A stretch of DNA of 64,000 nt, taken from the NCBI RefSeq assembly GCF_004331685.1, contig NZ_SJSM01000023.1, forward strand, positions 19,057 to 83,056, written 5' to 3'. Positions 1-8,583 of this stretch are shown here, piece after piece; the first letter of the stretch is position 1, and the number at the start of each line of letters is the position of its first letter. A program made the translations under genes and the position numbers. The stretch is from Pedobacter hiemivivus (GTDB lineage: Bacteria > Bacteroidota > Bacteroidia > Sphingobacteriales > Sphingobacteriaceae). The notes beneath the pieces were generated by a model. The model searched no databases. It had not been told where the DNA came from and saw only the letters and a program-made list of their open reading frames with translations.

Positions 1-9
1 ATAAATCTG

Positions 10-1413
10 ATGAAGAAGATTGTTTATAAAATATTCGCATGGTCTGCAGTTTTGATGGTTGGTTTTACCGCCTGTAAAAAATCAAATGTGGCAAAAAATA
101 CGCTGCCGGATGAAACGGAGCAGATCAGACCCGATACTATGCGCCGCAATGAGGCCATTGCATGGGTAGATGCGCGTTCTAATGTTTTTGGTACTTATGG
201 TAGATTTAGTGATACCGCAAAGATTCGTAGAACGCTGGATACCCTTAAGGACGTTGGCGTAACTGGTTTGGTACTAGATGTAAAAGGATCAAACGGATAT
301 ACCATGTATCCAAGTAATTATGCTCCCCAACTCACCAGTATGGATGGTAAAACTTTTACTCCGGGGGTGGATTATGTTGGTTTTATGATTGCCGAAGCAA
401 AGAAAAGAAAATTTAAGATCTATGCTTCGATTGTAACCTTTGTAGAGGGATCTGCAGGTAAAGGTAAAGTATATGAAGATGCGGTATGGAGAGACCAGTA
501 CCAGTCTATCGTATGCGATGAAACCGGAAAACGGGTGCCTATCGTATCCACAGGTAAAAACGGGTTTGTAAACCCGGCAATCCCGGCAGTGCAGGAGCGC
601 GCCCTTAACATCGTGAAGGAAATCGTGGCTAAATATGATATTGATGGTTTACTGCTTGATTATGCACGTTATACAGATATCAATGCCGATTTTTCTGACT
701 ACAGCAAAAATGATTTCATCAAATTTCTGGAAACGAAATACGATGATAGTCAGGCAAAGCGTATGGATTTTCCATTAGATATTGTTAAAAGCTGGAAAAT
801 TGTAAGCGGGGTAGTGACACCAAATGTGACCGGGAAGTACTATAAGCGTTGGTTGTTATATCGTGCTACGGTAATTCATGACTTTTTTGTAAAGGCTAAA
901 GCCGCAGTTAAGAGTGTGAAGCCGAATATGAAGTTTGGTGTTTATGTAGGCGCATGGTACACTACGTATTACTCGGTAGGGGTAAACTGGGCAAGTCAGG
1001 ACTACGATCCTTTTAATGACAATGAGTTGCGTTTTGATTGGTCTTATCCGGATTACAATAAAACCGGATATGGAGAGCAATTGGATTTGATTATGACAGG
1101 TAATTATTTTACCCAGTTGATGTTGGCTGATAACCCGGCAACGGCAGGCTTAGCCTATCATTGGTGGAGTGTGGAAGGCTCTTTAAAAGGCGGTAAATAC
1201 ATTACCCGTAATAAAATGCCGCTATATGGAAGTATAGATATGGGGAATGTTGACTGGCCTAACCAACAGGCGATTAGCAATACCATTAAATACATTAGGG
1301 CGAATGCATCAGGTGGGGTGATGCTGTTTGATGTAGTACATGTATATGCGCCACAGTATAATCGATTAAAACAACCACTCTGGGAAGCACTTAGAGAGGG
1401 ATTGAAGAAATAA
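10..1413 (+). CDS. GHL10-like putative glycoside hydrolase lipoprotein
   Basis: The 467-residue protein starts with a lipoprotein signal (FTAC, Cys22), so it is probably anchored in the cell envelope. The rest looks like a TIM-barrel of the glycosyl-hydrolase-like GHL10 group: early strands read LVLDVKGSNGYTMYPS, then KIYASIVTF, then the DGLLLDYARY strand-end typical of the family near residue 215. Many members are annotated only as alpha-amylase-like or putative glycoside hydrolases and no substrate is established. The ATG at position 10 gives a complete signal peptide, so this start is likely right. No operon partner is visible; the next gene has its own promoter candidate. Catalytic residues were not assigned. 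Confidence 0.65.
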   Translation: MKKIVYKIFAWSAVLMVGFTACKKSNVAKNTLPDETEQIRPDTMRRNEAIAWVDARSNVFGTYGRFSDTAKIRRTLDTLKDVGVTGLVLDVKGSNGYTMYPSNYAPQLTSMDGKTFTPGVDYVGFMIAEAKKRKFKIYASIVTFVEGSAGKGKVYEDAVWRDQYQSIVCDETGKRVPIVSTGKNGFVNPAIPAVQERALNIVKEIVAKYDIDGLLLDYARYTDINADFSDYSKNDFIKFLETKYDDSQAKRMDFPLDIVKSWKIVSGVVTPNVTGKYYKRWLLYRATVIHDFFVKAKAAVKSVKPNMKFGVYVGAWYTTYYSVGVNWASQDYDPFNDNELRFDWSYPDYNKTGYGEQLDLIMTGNYFTQLMLADNPATAGLAYHWWSVEGSLKGGKYITRNKMPLYGSIDMGNVDWPNQQAISNTIKYIRANASGGVMLFDVVHVYAPQYNRLKQPLWEALREGLKK

Positions 1414-1471
1414 TGCGTTAGGTTTGGATAGGGGCGGCTCCCACCCGTCCCGTCCTTTATTCATCTAAATG

Positions 1472-1479
1472 TATATTTG
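1472..1479 (+). promoter_or_regulatory. candidate -7 box for the PAP2 gene
   Basis: TATATTTG matches the Bacteroidota TAnnTTTG -7 consensus 40 bases before the PAP2 start codon. A clear TTTG -33 element is not seen. Confidence 0.4.
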
Positions 1480-1519
1480 TTATTAAATCTTAGTATTTTG
1501 CCGCTAAGCGTTTTTAACT

Positions 1520-2125
1520 ATGAAAAGCCTTTACTTTAGAAATTTACTACTGTTCGTATTTGTCTTCCCGGTAATACTACCGCTCCAACTGCAGGCGCAA
1601 AGTAAATTACAGCAATTCGATGATCAAGTATTGATCAACCTGTCGGAAACAAGAACTCCTGAAAAAACGGGCGTTTTCCTTTTTATATCTGATCACAACG
1701 ATTGGGTAAATGTTGGTGTGCCTGTGGGCCTACTTGCAGCAGGGGTAATCAATGACAATAAATCCATGCGGCAAAATGCATTGTATGTGGCCAGTAGTTC
1801 GGCTGTAAATGCGCTCTTTACCCTGCTGATTAAGAAGGTCGTAAAGCGGCCAAGACCATTTTTAGCCAATGTGAAGATTAAAGCGGTGTATCAGCCTGGA
1901 CAATATTCATTTCCATCAGGACATACTTCTACGGCTTTTACCACAGCAACGGCACTTTCTCAGGCTTACCCCAAATGGTATGTCATAGCGCCATCTTTTT
2001 TATGGGCAAGCTCTGTCGGCTTTTCCCGCTTGTATTTAGGGGTACATTATCCTACAGATGTGGCGGCAGGTGCAGTACTTGGTGCTGGCTCAGCTTTCTC
2101 GTTGCGGTCATTACGCGGAGAATAA
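1520..2125 (+). CDS. PAP2-family phosphatase (membrane or exported)
   Basis: A 201-residue type 2 phosphatidic acid phosphatase-like protein. All three motifs of the family are present: K105-x6-R112P113, P132-S-G-H135, and S169-R170-x5-H176-x3-D180; the two histidines and Arg170 form the phosphohistidine active site. An N-terminal hydrophobic stretch ending LQLQAQ looks like a cleaved signal peptide, and further hydrophobic segments suggest an integral membrane enzyme facing the periplasm. Substrates in the family include undecaprenyl pyrophosphate and phosphatidate; which applies here cannot be read from sequence. It is monocistronic as far as can be seen, with the downstream dehydrogenase 64 bases away. 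Confidence 0.85.
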   Translation: MKSLYFRNLLLFVFVFPVILPLQLQAQSKLQQFDDQVLINLSETRTPEKTGVFLFISDHNDWVNVGVPVGLLAAGVINDNKSMRQNALYVASSSAVNALFTLLIKKVVKRPRPFLANVKIKAVYQPGQYSFPSGHTSTAFTTATALSQAYPKWYVIAPSFLWASSVGFSRLYLGVHYPTDVAAGAVLGAGSAFSLRSLRGE

Positions 2126-2189
2126 TCTGTTAAAAAGCTACAACAATTATCGCCTTATTTTGTTATCATTTCTCGTAATCATAAAAAAC

Positions 2190-3236
2190 ATGAATTCAGT
2201 AAAATCTTATGCCGCTAAAAGCGCAGAAAAACCACTAGAGCCTTTCCAGATTGATCGTCGCGAACCTCTAGCAGATGATGTAGAAATTAAGATATTGTAT
2301 TGCGGAGTATGCCACTCTGATATTCACACCGCACGTAATGAATGGGCTGGAACGACGTATCCAATTGTTCCTGGACATGAAATTGTAGGTAAGGTAACCC
2401 GTGTCGGGTCAGATGTAAGCCGGTTTAAAGTTGGTGATACCGTAGGTGTTGGCTGCTTTGTAGATTCATGCGGTCATTGTGGCAATTGCAAGGAACACAA
2501 TGAGCAATATTGTGAGAATGGGGTTTCTCAAACTTATAACTCCCTTTTACAAGATAAGAAAACCATCACTTATGGCGGCTATTCAACACATATCGTAGTC
2601 ACCCAGAAATTCGTTTTAAACATTTCTGATAAATTGCCATTAGAAAAAGTAGCCCCATTGTTATGTGCAGGAATTACCACTTACTCTCCTCTAAAACATT
2701 GGAATGTAAAAGCAGGAGATAAGGTTGCCGTAGTTGGTTTGGGCGGATTGGGCCACATGGCTGTGAAGATTGCAGCATCAATGGGGGCAGATGTAACTGT
2801 ATTGAGTCGTTCTAAGGACAAAGAGAAGGATGCAGCGAAATTAGGTGCGCATCATTTTGAGCTGACCACAGATCCAGACAATATGAAAAGAATGGGTAGC
2901 AGCTTCAATTTTATTATTGACACTGTTTCTGCAGAACATGATTACAATCAATACCTGGCTTTATTAAAAACGAATGGGGTAATGGTGTTATTGGGAGCGC
3001 CACCAAAACCATCTGAGGTTTCTGCATTTCAATTGATTGGTGGTCGTCGTAGCCTGGTTGGTTCTCTTGTTGGTGGCATTAAAGAAACTCAGGAAATGCT
3101 GGATTACTGTGCCGAACATAACATTACTTCGGATATTGAGCTGATCAATATCGACCAGATCAACGAAGCTTATGAGCGCACGTTAGCCGGGGATGTACAT
3201 TACCGCTTCGTAATTGATATGGCATCTCTAAACTAA
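2190..3236 (+). CDS. zinc-dependent NAD(P) alcohol dehydrogenase (CAD/YahK type)
   Basis: Medium-chain dehydrogenase, 348 residues from the ATG at 2190. An open frame extends upstream into the PAP2 gene but that extension has no family similarity, so I reject it. Catalytic zinc ligands are Cys41 and His63 (in PGHEIVG); the structural zinc site is Cys94, Cys97, Cys100 and Cys108. The Rossmann GLGGLG fingerprint follows near residue 180. The FDLSR-less cofactor loop (VLSRSKDKEKDA) fits the NADP-using cinnamyl-alcohol/YahK-like aldehyde reductases, which reduce a wide range of aldehydes. It overlaps the stop of the opposite-strand oxygenase by 4 bases. Physiological substrate unknown. Confidence 0.85.
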   Translation: MNSVKSYAAKSAEKPLEPFQIDRREPLADDVEIKILYCGVCHSDIHTARNEWAGTTYPIVPGHEIVGKVTRVGSDVSRFKVGDTVGVGCFVDSCGHCGNCKEHNEQYCENGVSQTYNSLLQDKKTITYGGYSTHIVVTQKFVLNISDKLPLEKVAPLLCAGITTYSPLKHWNVKAGDKVAVVGLGGLGHMAVKIAASMGADVTVLSRSKDKEKDAAKLGAHHFELTTDPDNMKRMGSSFNFIIDTVSAEHDYNQYLALLKTNGVMVLLGAPPKPSEVSAFQLIGGRRSLVGSLVGGIKETQEMLDYCAEHNITSDIELINIDQINEAYERTLAGDVHYRFVIDMASLN

Positions 3237-3826
3237 TTGATTTTTAACCAGCCGGTAATGCTCATTCTTGACTTATTGGTCATCAATACCTCATGTTCCA
3301 GTTCGCTGCTTTTAAAGAAAACGCTTTTCCCGCTCACTGGTGAGATATTTTGCAAATGATTAAGATGGTGGATACAGAGTTCTCCGCCATCTTCTTCTAT
3401 CCAGTCCTCATTCAAATACATGATCATAGAATACTGCCTTACCTCGTTATTGCGAAATTGATCTACATGTTTTTTATAAAAAGCGCCCTTTTCGTATAAG
3501 GTATAATGAAATTCATAACCTGTAATCCCAGTGTAACAGGTACGGTTTAGATGGCTTATAAAAGTATCCATCAAATTAAAAAAGCTATTCTCATGAATAT
3601 TGTTGTGCTCGCGATCCAGCCAATATATCTTATCGCTGCGGTACATTTTATCGTGCACCACAACAGTGTCATTGCCGGTACCTGCAGAAAGCATCATTTT
3701 GTCATTAAACAAGCTTTTAAGGTTGTTGATCAGGTGCTTTGACAAATCTGTACTTAAAAAGTTTTCTGCAATACCTACTTTGTTTTCTATAAAGCTGTCA
3801 ATAAGCTGGTCAAAGATCTTTTCCAA
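3233..3826 (-). CDS. 2OG-Fe(II) oxygenase (prolyl-4-hydroxylase-like)
   Basis: A 197-residue cupin-fold dioxygenase. The iron triad is visible as His120-x-Asp122 (KKHVDQF) and His178 (ELEHEV), with Arg187 (NKSRMSITGW) placed to bind 2-oxoglutarate. The fold resembles the SM-20/PHD and prolyl-4-hydroxylase-like bacterial proteins; the hydroxylated substrate is unknown. The first in-frame methionine codon lies well inside the fold (residue 44), so the TTG at 3826 is the best start. It converges on the dehydrogenase (4-base overlap) and diverges from dgt, sharing a gap of about 85 bases. Confidence 0.8.
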   Translation of the reverse strand: MEKIFDQLIDSFIENKVGIAENFLSTDLSKHLINNLKSLFNDKMMLSAGTGNDTVVVHDKMYRSDKIYWLDREHNNIHENSFFNLMDTFISHLNRTCYTGITGYEFHYTLYEKGAFYKKHVDQFRNNEVRQYSMIMYLNEDWIEEDGGELCIHHLNHLQNISPVSGKSVFFKSSELEHEVLMTNKSRMSITGWLKIN

Positions 3827-3910
3827 TGGAATATTTAAGCGGGTAAGGTAGCATTAAATACTTACCTTCGCGTTTATTTAACAATAAAGCATTAAAAGGA
3901 AATTAAATAT

Positions 3911-5254
3911 ATGGTTTGGGAAAAGTTATTGTCGTCTAAACGCTGGGGAAATGAAGATCGATTTATTGGCAACCAGAAAGAATCAAGGTCAGAATTTCAA
4001 CGCGATTACGACAGAATTATCTTTTCTTCACCCTTTAGAAGACTGCAGAATAAAACGCAGGTTTTTCCTTTACCAGGTAGTGTTTTTGTACACAATAGAT
4101 TAACGCATAGTTTAGAAGTCGCCAGTGTAGGCCGCTCGCTGGGCACCATCTTTTATAATAAGATGAAAGATCAGGAGCCTTTAATTGATGATACCTGTCC
4201 TTTGCTTTGTGAGGTGGGTAACATCATTGCATCAGCTTGTTTAGCACATGATTTGGGTAATCCAGCCTTCGGGCATTCTGGTGAAGCAGCCATTTCTCAT
4301 TACTTTACCGACGGTGATGGTAAGATTTACAAAGATCAGGTGTCAGCTGAGCAGTGGGAAGACCTGATTCATTTTGAAGGTAACGCAAATGCTTTGCGCA
4401 TTTTAACCCATCCCTTTGCGGGAAAGGGCACAGGCGGCTTTGCACTTACCTATGCAACATTGGCTTCCATTGCGAAATATCCTTGCGCGTCGGTAGCTGG
4501 ACACGATAAACAGCATATTTTTACTAAAAAGTATGGTTTCTTCCAATCAGAGCAAAGCGGTTTTGAGAAAATCGCTGTCGAAATGGATTTGATAAAAGTA
4601 CAGGAATCTCCTTTAATCTATAAAAGACACCCTTTGGTATATTTGGTAGAGGCTGCAGATGATATTTGTTACAACATCATCGACCTTGAGGATGCACATC
4701 GTTTAAAAATCCTTTCGTACAAAGAGGTGGAAACGTTATTGTTGCCTTTGTGTAGAGACGAAAAGATGCCTGCCCGATTGGCAGAAATGGAAGACGACGA
4801 TGCTAAAATCACCTTGATGCGGGCAAAATCTATTAGCACATTGATCGGTTTATGTTCTGAAGTATTCTTTAATCAGCAGCAAACTATTTTGGATGGTGAC
4901 TTTAACCAAAGTTTGATGGATGCCATTGAAGAGCCATTTCTTTCTGTAATGAAAGAGATCGAAAAAGTCTCAATTAAAAAGATTTACAACTATTCATCTG
5001 TAGTGCAAATTGAGGTGGCGGGCTATCAGGTGATGGGTGGTTTATTAGAAGAGTTTATTCCGGCCTACCTTTTAAACGAATCAAAATATCATAAGAAATT
5101 AGTTGAACTGATCCCTAAACAGTTTTTAACGCAGCAGACAGATCCTTATACTAAAATTCAAAGCGTGTTGGATTTCGTATCTGGTATGACTGATATTTAC
5201 GCAGTAGAGTTATTTAGAAAGATTAAGGGGATATCATTTCCATCGATGAGTTAA
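3911..5254 (+). CDS. dgt: dGTP triphosphohydrolase-like HD-domain protein
   Basis: A 447-residue HD-superfamily nucleotidase that would convert dGTP (or other dNTPs) to deoxynucleoside and triphosphate. Metal-binding residues are seen in order: His66 in NRLTHSLEV, His113-Asp114 in CLAHDLGNPAFGHSGE, and a later Asp in EAADDICY. The N-terminal SSPFRRLQNKTQV segment is the typical dGTPase start of the fold. Length and motifs fit the long bacterial dGTPase-like group rather than the short type. It stands alone, with its own promoter region shared divergently with the oxygenase. Confidence 0.9.
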   Translation: MVWEKLLSSKRWGNEDRFIGNQKESRSEFQRDYDRIIFSSPFRRLQNKTQVFPLPGSVFVHNRLTHSLEVASVGRSLGTIFYNKMKDQEPLIDDTCPLLCEVGNIIASACLAHDLGNPAFGHSGEAAISHYFTDGDGKIYKDQVSAEQWEDLIHFEGNANALRILTHPFAGKGTGGFALTYATLASIAKYPCASVAGHDKQHIFTKKYGFFQSEQSGFEKIAVEMDLIKVQESPLIYKRHPLVYLVEAADDICYNIIDLEDAHRLKILSYKEVETLLLPLCRDEKMPARLAEMEDDDAKITLMRAKSISTLIGLCSEVFFNQQQTILDGDFNQSLMDAIEEPFLSVMKEIEKVSIKKIYNYSSVVQIEVAGYQVMGGLLEEFIPAYLLNESKYHKKLVELIPKQFLTQQTDPYTKIQSVLDFVSGMTDIYAVELFRKIKGISFPSMS

Positions 5255-5324
5255 CACACTGTTCTTTTTTGCCATATAAATAACATGTTTAGTTGTGATT
5301 AAATCTTAAATTCATTTAACTTTC

Positions 5325-5332
5325 TAGCTTTG
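5325..5332 (+). promoter_or_regulatory. candidate -7 box for the dipeptidase gene
   Basis: TAGCTTTG is an exact TAnnTTTG match 25 bases before the ATG at 5358. Confidence 0.5.
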
Positions 5333-5357
5333 TTTAAATACAGGTATAATTAGAGCG

Positions 5358-6812
5358 ATGAAAGTAGGAAATTTAGAACCACAGGCACTTTGGAGTAATT
5401 TTGTAGCATTGAATGCCATTCCCCGGGCTTCAAAAGCAGAGGAGCGTGTCATAGAATTTATGGTATCTTTTGGTAATCAGCTGGGCTTGGAAACCTATAG
5501 AGATCATGTAGGCAATGTGGTGATTAAAAAACCGGCAACCGCAGATATGGAGGGCAAACAAACTGTGATTCTTCAATCGCATTTGGATATGGTTCACCAG
5601 AAAAATAGCGATAGCGACTTTGATTTTGAAACACAGGGCATCGATATGTATGTAGATGAGGACTGGGTAAAAGCAAGAGGAACTACTTTGGGTGCTGATA
5701 ATGGGATAGGTGTAGCCACCATTATGGCTATTTTGGCTGCGGATGATCTTGTTCACCCCGCTTTGGAGGCCTTGTTTACTATTGATGAAGAAACAGGTAT
5801 GACTGGTGCCAAACAGCTTGATCCGACCAATTTATCTGGGACTATCTTATTAAATCTGGATACAGAAGAAGACGATGAGTTAACCATTGGTTGTGCCGGT
5901 GGAATAGATACGACAACGGTATATAGATATAAACACCGTTCTGTTGCTCAGGATAGTATCGCTTTTAAAGTTTCGATTAAAGGATTACTGGGGGGACATT
6001 CGGGTATGGATATTCACAAAGGAAGAGCAAATGCCAATAAGCTAATGAATCGCTTGCTATATAATGGCAACAAGGTATTAGATCTGCAACTGAGCACTTT
6101 TGTAGGTGGTAGTTTAAGAAATGCGATACCACGTGAAGCCAATGCTGTTGTAGCTGTTGCAAGCAATCAGAAAGCGGCATTTCTTTCTTTTATTGCTGAT
6201 TTCTCTGAACTTATAAAGGCCGAATATCAATCTATCGAGCCAGCTTTAAACATCAGTGCCGCAGAAACTGAAGTTCCAGTAGACGTTTTAGATAAGCAAG
6301 ATTACCATAAGATCATCAATGCTTTGTATGCAGTGCCAAACGGAGTTTTTAGGATGAGTCCTGATATTCCTGATCTGGTAGAAGCCTCTTCTAATCTGGC
6401 CAAAATTATCATTAAAGACGGTGAGTTTATTACCCAATCCTTGCAGCGCAGCAGTGTAGAAAGCACTAAAGAAGATGTAACGATAGCGGTAGGTGCAGCA
6501 TTGGAGAATATGGGCAGTACAGTAACCACTAGCGGAGATTATCCAGGCTGGAAACCTGATGCGGATTCGGAGATTTTGTCGTTAATGACTAAGCTTTATA
6601 AAGTGAGTTTTAATGCCGAACCGAATGTAAATGCTTGTCACGCTGGTTTAGAGTGTGGTATATTGGGTGCACATTTGCCAGGCATGGATATGATTTCTTT
6701 TGGGCCAACCATACATGGAGCGCATTCTCCAGATGAGCGGGTACAGATCTCATCGGTTAATAAGTTCTGGCACTTTCTTTTAGATGTACTGGAAGAAATA
6801 CCGGCTCGTTAA
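5358..6812 (+). CDS. pepD: aminoacyl-histidine dipeptidase (M20 family, PepD)
   Basis: A 484-residue cytosolic metallopeptidase of the M20C type. The two-zinc site is visible: His75-x-Asp77 (LQSHLDMVHQ), bridging Asp114 (GADNGIG), the general base/ligand pair Glu144-Glu145 (DEETGMTG), and a C-terminal His in GPTIHGAHSPDE. The middle carries the dimerisation/lid domain (GLLGGHSGMDI). The family hydrolyses Xaa-His dipeptides and also Cys-Gly, so it could feed amino acids, including cysteine, to the cell; the next two genes make cysteine, but a functional link is inference. It has its own promoter candidate and a 56-base gap to cysE. Confidence 0.92.
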   Translation: MKVGNLEPQALWSNFVALNAIPRASKAEERVIEFMVSFGNQLGLETYRDHVGNVVIKKPATADMEGKQTVILQSHLDMVHQKNSDSDFDFETQGIDMYVDEDWVKARGTTLGADNGIGVATIMAILAADDLVHPALEALFTIDEETGMTGAKQLDPTNLSGTILLNLDTEEDDELTIGCAGGIDTTTVYRYKHRSVAQDSIAFKVSIKGLLGGHSGMDIHKGRANANKLMNRLLYNGNKVLDLQLSTFVGGSLRNAIPREANAVVAVASNQKAAFLSFIADFSELIKAEYQSIEPALNISAAETEVPVDVLDKQDYHKIINALYAVPNGVFRMSPDIPDLVEASSNLAKIIIKDGEFITQSLQRSSVESTKEDVTIAVGAALENMGSTVTTSGDYPGWKPDADSEILSLMTKLYKVSFNAEPNVNACHAGLECGILGAHLPGMDMISFGPTIHGAHSPDERVQISSVNKFWHFLLDVLEEIPAR

Positions 6813-6868
6813 ATAACTATTAATTTCATTTCTTTGTAAGATTAAATTAACGCTTTAACCACCATACA

Positions 6869-7681
6869 ATGAACGAGGAATTTTACCTTCACATTTTTAA
6901 TAAACAGAACAGGATTGAGCCAGTGCCTTCTAATCAGGAGATTGCAGACTGGGCTATAAACCTGATGAATTTGTTATATCCGGAGCGTTTAACCACGCCC
7001 GATTATTCAATTAACGAAATCAAACGCTTGTTTTTAAAACAAGAAAAGGAGTTAGTCAGGCTGTTAAATGCGACTAAAGCATGCGAGGACTTTAACAATG
7101 AAGGAATCGTTACCGCCTTTTTTGAGGGGCTTCCGGAGTTGTATAGAAAGATGAATACGGATATCGCGGCTATTTTAAGTGGGGATCCGGCCGCAAAGAA
7201 CGAATTTGAGATCATACGTAGCTATCCAGGCTTTCTGGCCATAGCACTATATAGAATTGCACATGTTTTGTTAAATGCGCATGTGCCACTGGTACCAAGA
7301 ATATTAACAGAATATGGTCATTCTCTTACCGGGATAGATATCCATCCCGGAGCTTTGATAGGTGAGTATCTATATATTGATCATGGAACGGGATTGGTAA
7401 TTGGTGAAACAACTGTGATAGGTAACCATGTTAAATTGTATCAAGGAGTAACTTTAGGGGCTTTGAGCGTTGAAAAATATATGGCCGACACCAAAAGACA
7501 CCCTACAATTCAAGATCATGTGATTATTTATTCGGGGGCGACAATATTAGGTGGAGAAACTGTAGTAGGGGCCAACTCTATTATTGGCGGAAACGTATGG
7601 CTAACTAAAAGTGTTCCTGCCGGATCAACAGTATACAACCAATCGTCCATAAAAGTTATAGAAACAAAAGACACCAAATAA
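6869..7681 (+). CDS. cysE: serine O-acetyltransferase
   Basis: A 270-residue enzyme that transfers acetyl from acetyl-CoA to L-serine, the first step of cysteine synthesis. The C-terminal half is a left-handed parallel beta-helix: hexapeptide repeats run from about residue 150 to 255, including DIHPGALIGEYLYIDHG and the acetyl-CoA site around VIGETTVIG with catalytic His in the IDHGTG segment. The N-terminal alpha-helical domain is longer than in short EpsC-type enzymes. The stop is two bases from the cysM start, so the two genes are surely co-transcribed and translated together. Confidence 0.93.
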   Translation: MNEEFYLHIFNKQNRIEPVPSNQEIADWAINLMNLLYPERLTTPDYSINEIKRLFLKQEKELVRLLNATKACEDFNNEGIVTAFFEGLPELYRKMNTDIAAILSGDPAAKNEFEIIRSYPGFLAIALYRIAHVLLNAHVPLVPRILTEYGHSLTGIDIHPGALIGEYLYIDHGTGLVIGETTVIGNHVKLYQGVTLGALSVEKYMADTKRHPTIQDHVIIYSGATILGGETVVGANSIIGGNVWLTKSVPAGSTVYNQSSIKVIETKDTK

Positions 7682-7683
7682 AA

Positions 7684-8556
7684 ATGGGAAACATTGTAGA
7701 ATTTATAGGGAATACCCCTTTGGTAGAGATCACTAAGTTAAATCCGAACCCAAATGTGAAGCTATATGCAAAGCTGGAAGGCAACAATCCGGGTGGAAGT
7801 GTAAAAGATAGAGCTGCTTTAAATATGATCAGAAGCGCGATGGAGCGTGGAGAAATTAAAAAGGGAACCCGATTAATCGAAGCAACCAGTGGAAATACTG
7901 GTATTGCATTGGCGATGATCGCCGGTATTTATGGTCTCGAGATTGAATTGGTAATGCCTGCAAGTTCTACCAGAGAACGGACTTTAACAATGGAAGCTTT
8001 CGGTGCCAAAGTTACCTTATTAGAATCTATAGAAGTTTGTCGTGATTACGCTGAAGAACAGCGGGATAACCATGGGTATTTTTTACTAGATCAATTTGCA
8101 AATCCAGATAATTACCTGGCGCATTATAAAACTACAGGTCCAGAAATATGGCGGGATACACAACAGCAGATCACTCATTTTGTGAGCTCTATGGGGACTA
8201 CTGGTAGCATCATGGGTAACTCTATGTTTTTAAAAGAACAAAATCCTACGATACAGATCGTGGGTTGCCAGCCTACAGAAGAATCTTCAATTCCTGGTAT
8301 CCGTCGTTGGCCAGCTGCGTACTTACCTAAAATATATGATGCAAGCAGAGTAGATCGTGTTATGGATGTTTCGCAACAGGTGGCAACGGAGAAAGCTCGT
8401 GAGTTGGCAAAAGTGGAAGGTATATTTGCTGGAATGAGCAGTGGCGGGGCTTTAGCCTGTGCTTTAGAACTTTGTGAAGAGCTGGAATCTGGTCTGATTG
8501 TGTTCATTGCATGTGATAGAGGCGACAGATATTTGAGCAGCAATTTGTTTGGATAG
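7684..8556 (+). CDS. cysM: cysteine synthase B (O-acetylserine sulfhydrylase)
   Basis: A 290-residue PLP enzyme converting O-acetylserine and sulfide (or thiosulfate) to cysteine. The Schiff-base lysine is Lys41 in GGSVKDRA, the carboxylate-binding loop is TSGNTG (68-73), and the phosphate-binding loop is the GTTGS motif. Length and the missing C-terminal CysK extension favour the CysM type. It follows cysE by two bases and forms an operon with it, matching the usual serine acetyltransferase/sulfhydrylase partnership. Confidence 0.93.
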   Translation: MGNIVEFIGNTPLVEITKLNPNPNVKLYAKLEGNNPGGSVKDRAALNMIRSAMERGEIKKGTRLIEATSGNTGIALAMIAGIYGLEIELVMPASSTRERTLTMEAFGAKVTLLESIEVCRDYAEEQRDNHGYFLLDQFANPDNYLAHYKTTGPEIWRDTQQQITHFVSSMGTTGSIMGNSMFLKEQNPTIQIVGCQPTEESSIPGIRRWPAAYLPKIYDASRVDRVMDVSQQVATEKARELAKVEGIFAGMSSGGALACALELCEELESGLIVFIACDRGDRYLSSNLFG

Positions 8557-8575
8557 CCTGAATGTGCTATTTTTG
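8544..8575 (+). promoter_or_regulatory. promoter with both boxes, almost abutting the start codon
   Basis: TTTG at 8544-8547, 20-base spacer, TATTTTTG at 8568-8575: a full Bacteroidota promoter whose -7 box ends 8 bases before the ATG at 8584. The transcript would have almost no 5' leader. The -33 part lies inside the end of cysM. Confidence 0.55.
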
Positions 8576-8583
8576 ATTACACA

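Noticed and set aside
2058..2189. N-terminal extension of the alcohol dehydrogenase
   Set aside because: The extra 44 residues lie in the PAP2 gene in another frame and have no family likeness; the ATG at 2190 gives the normal N-terminus.
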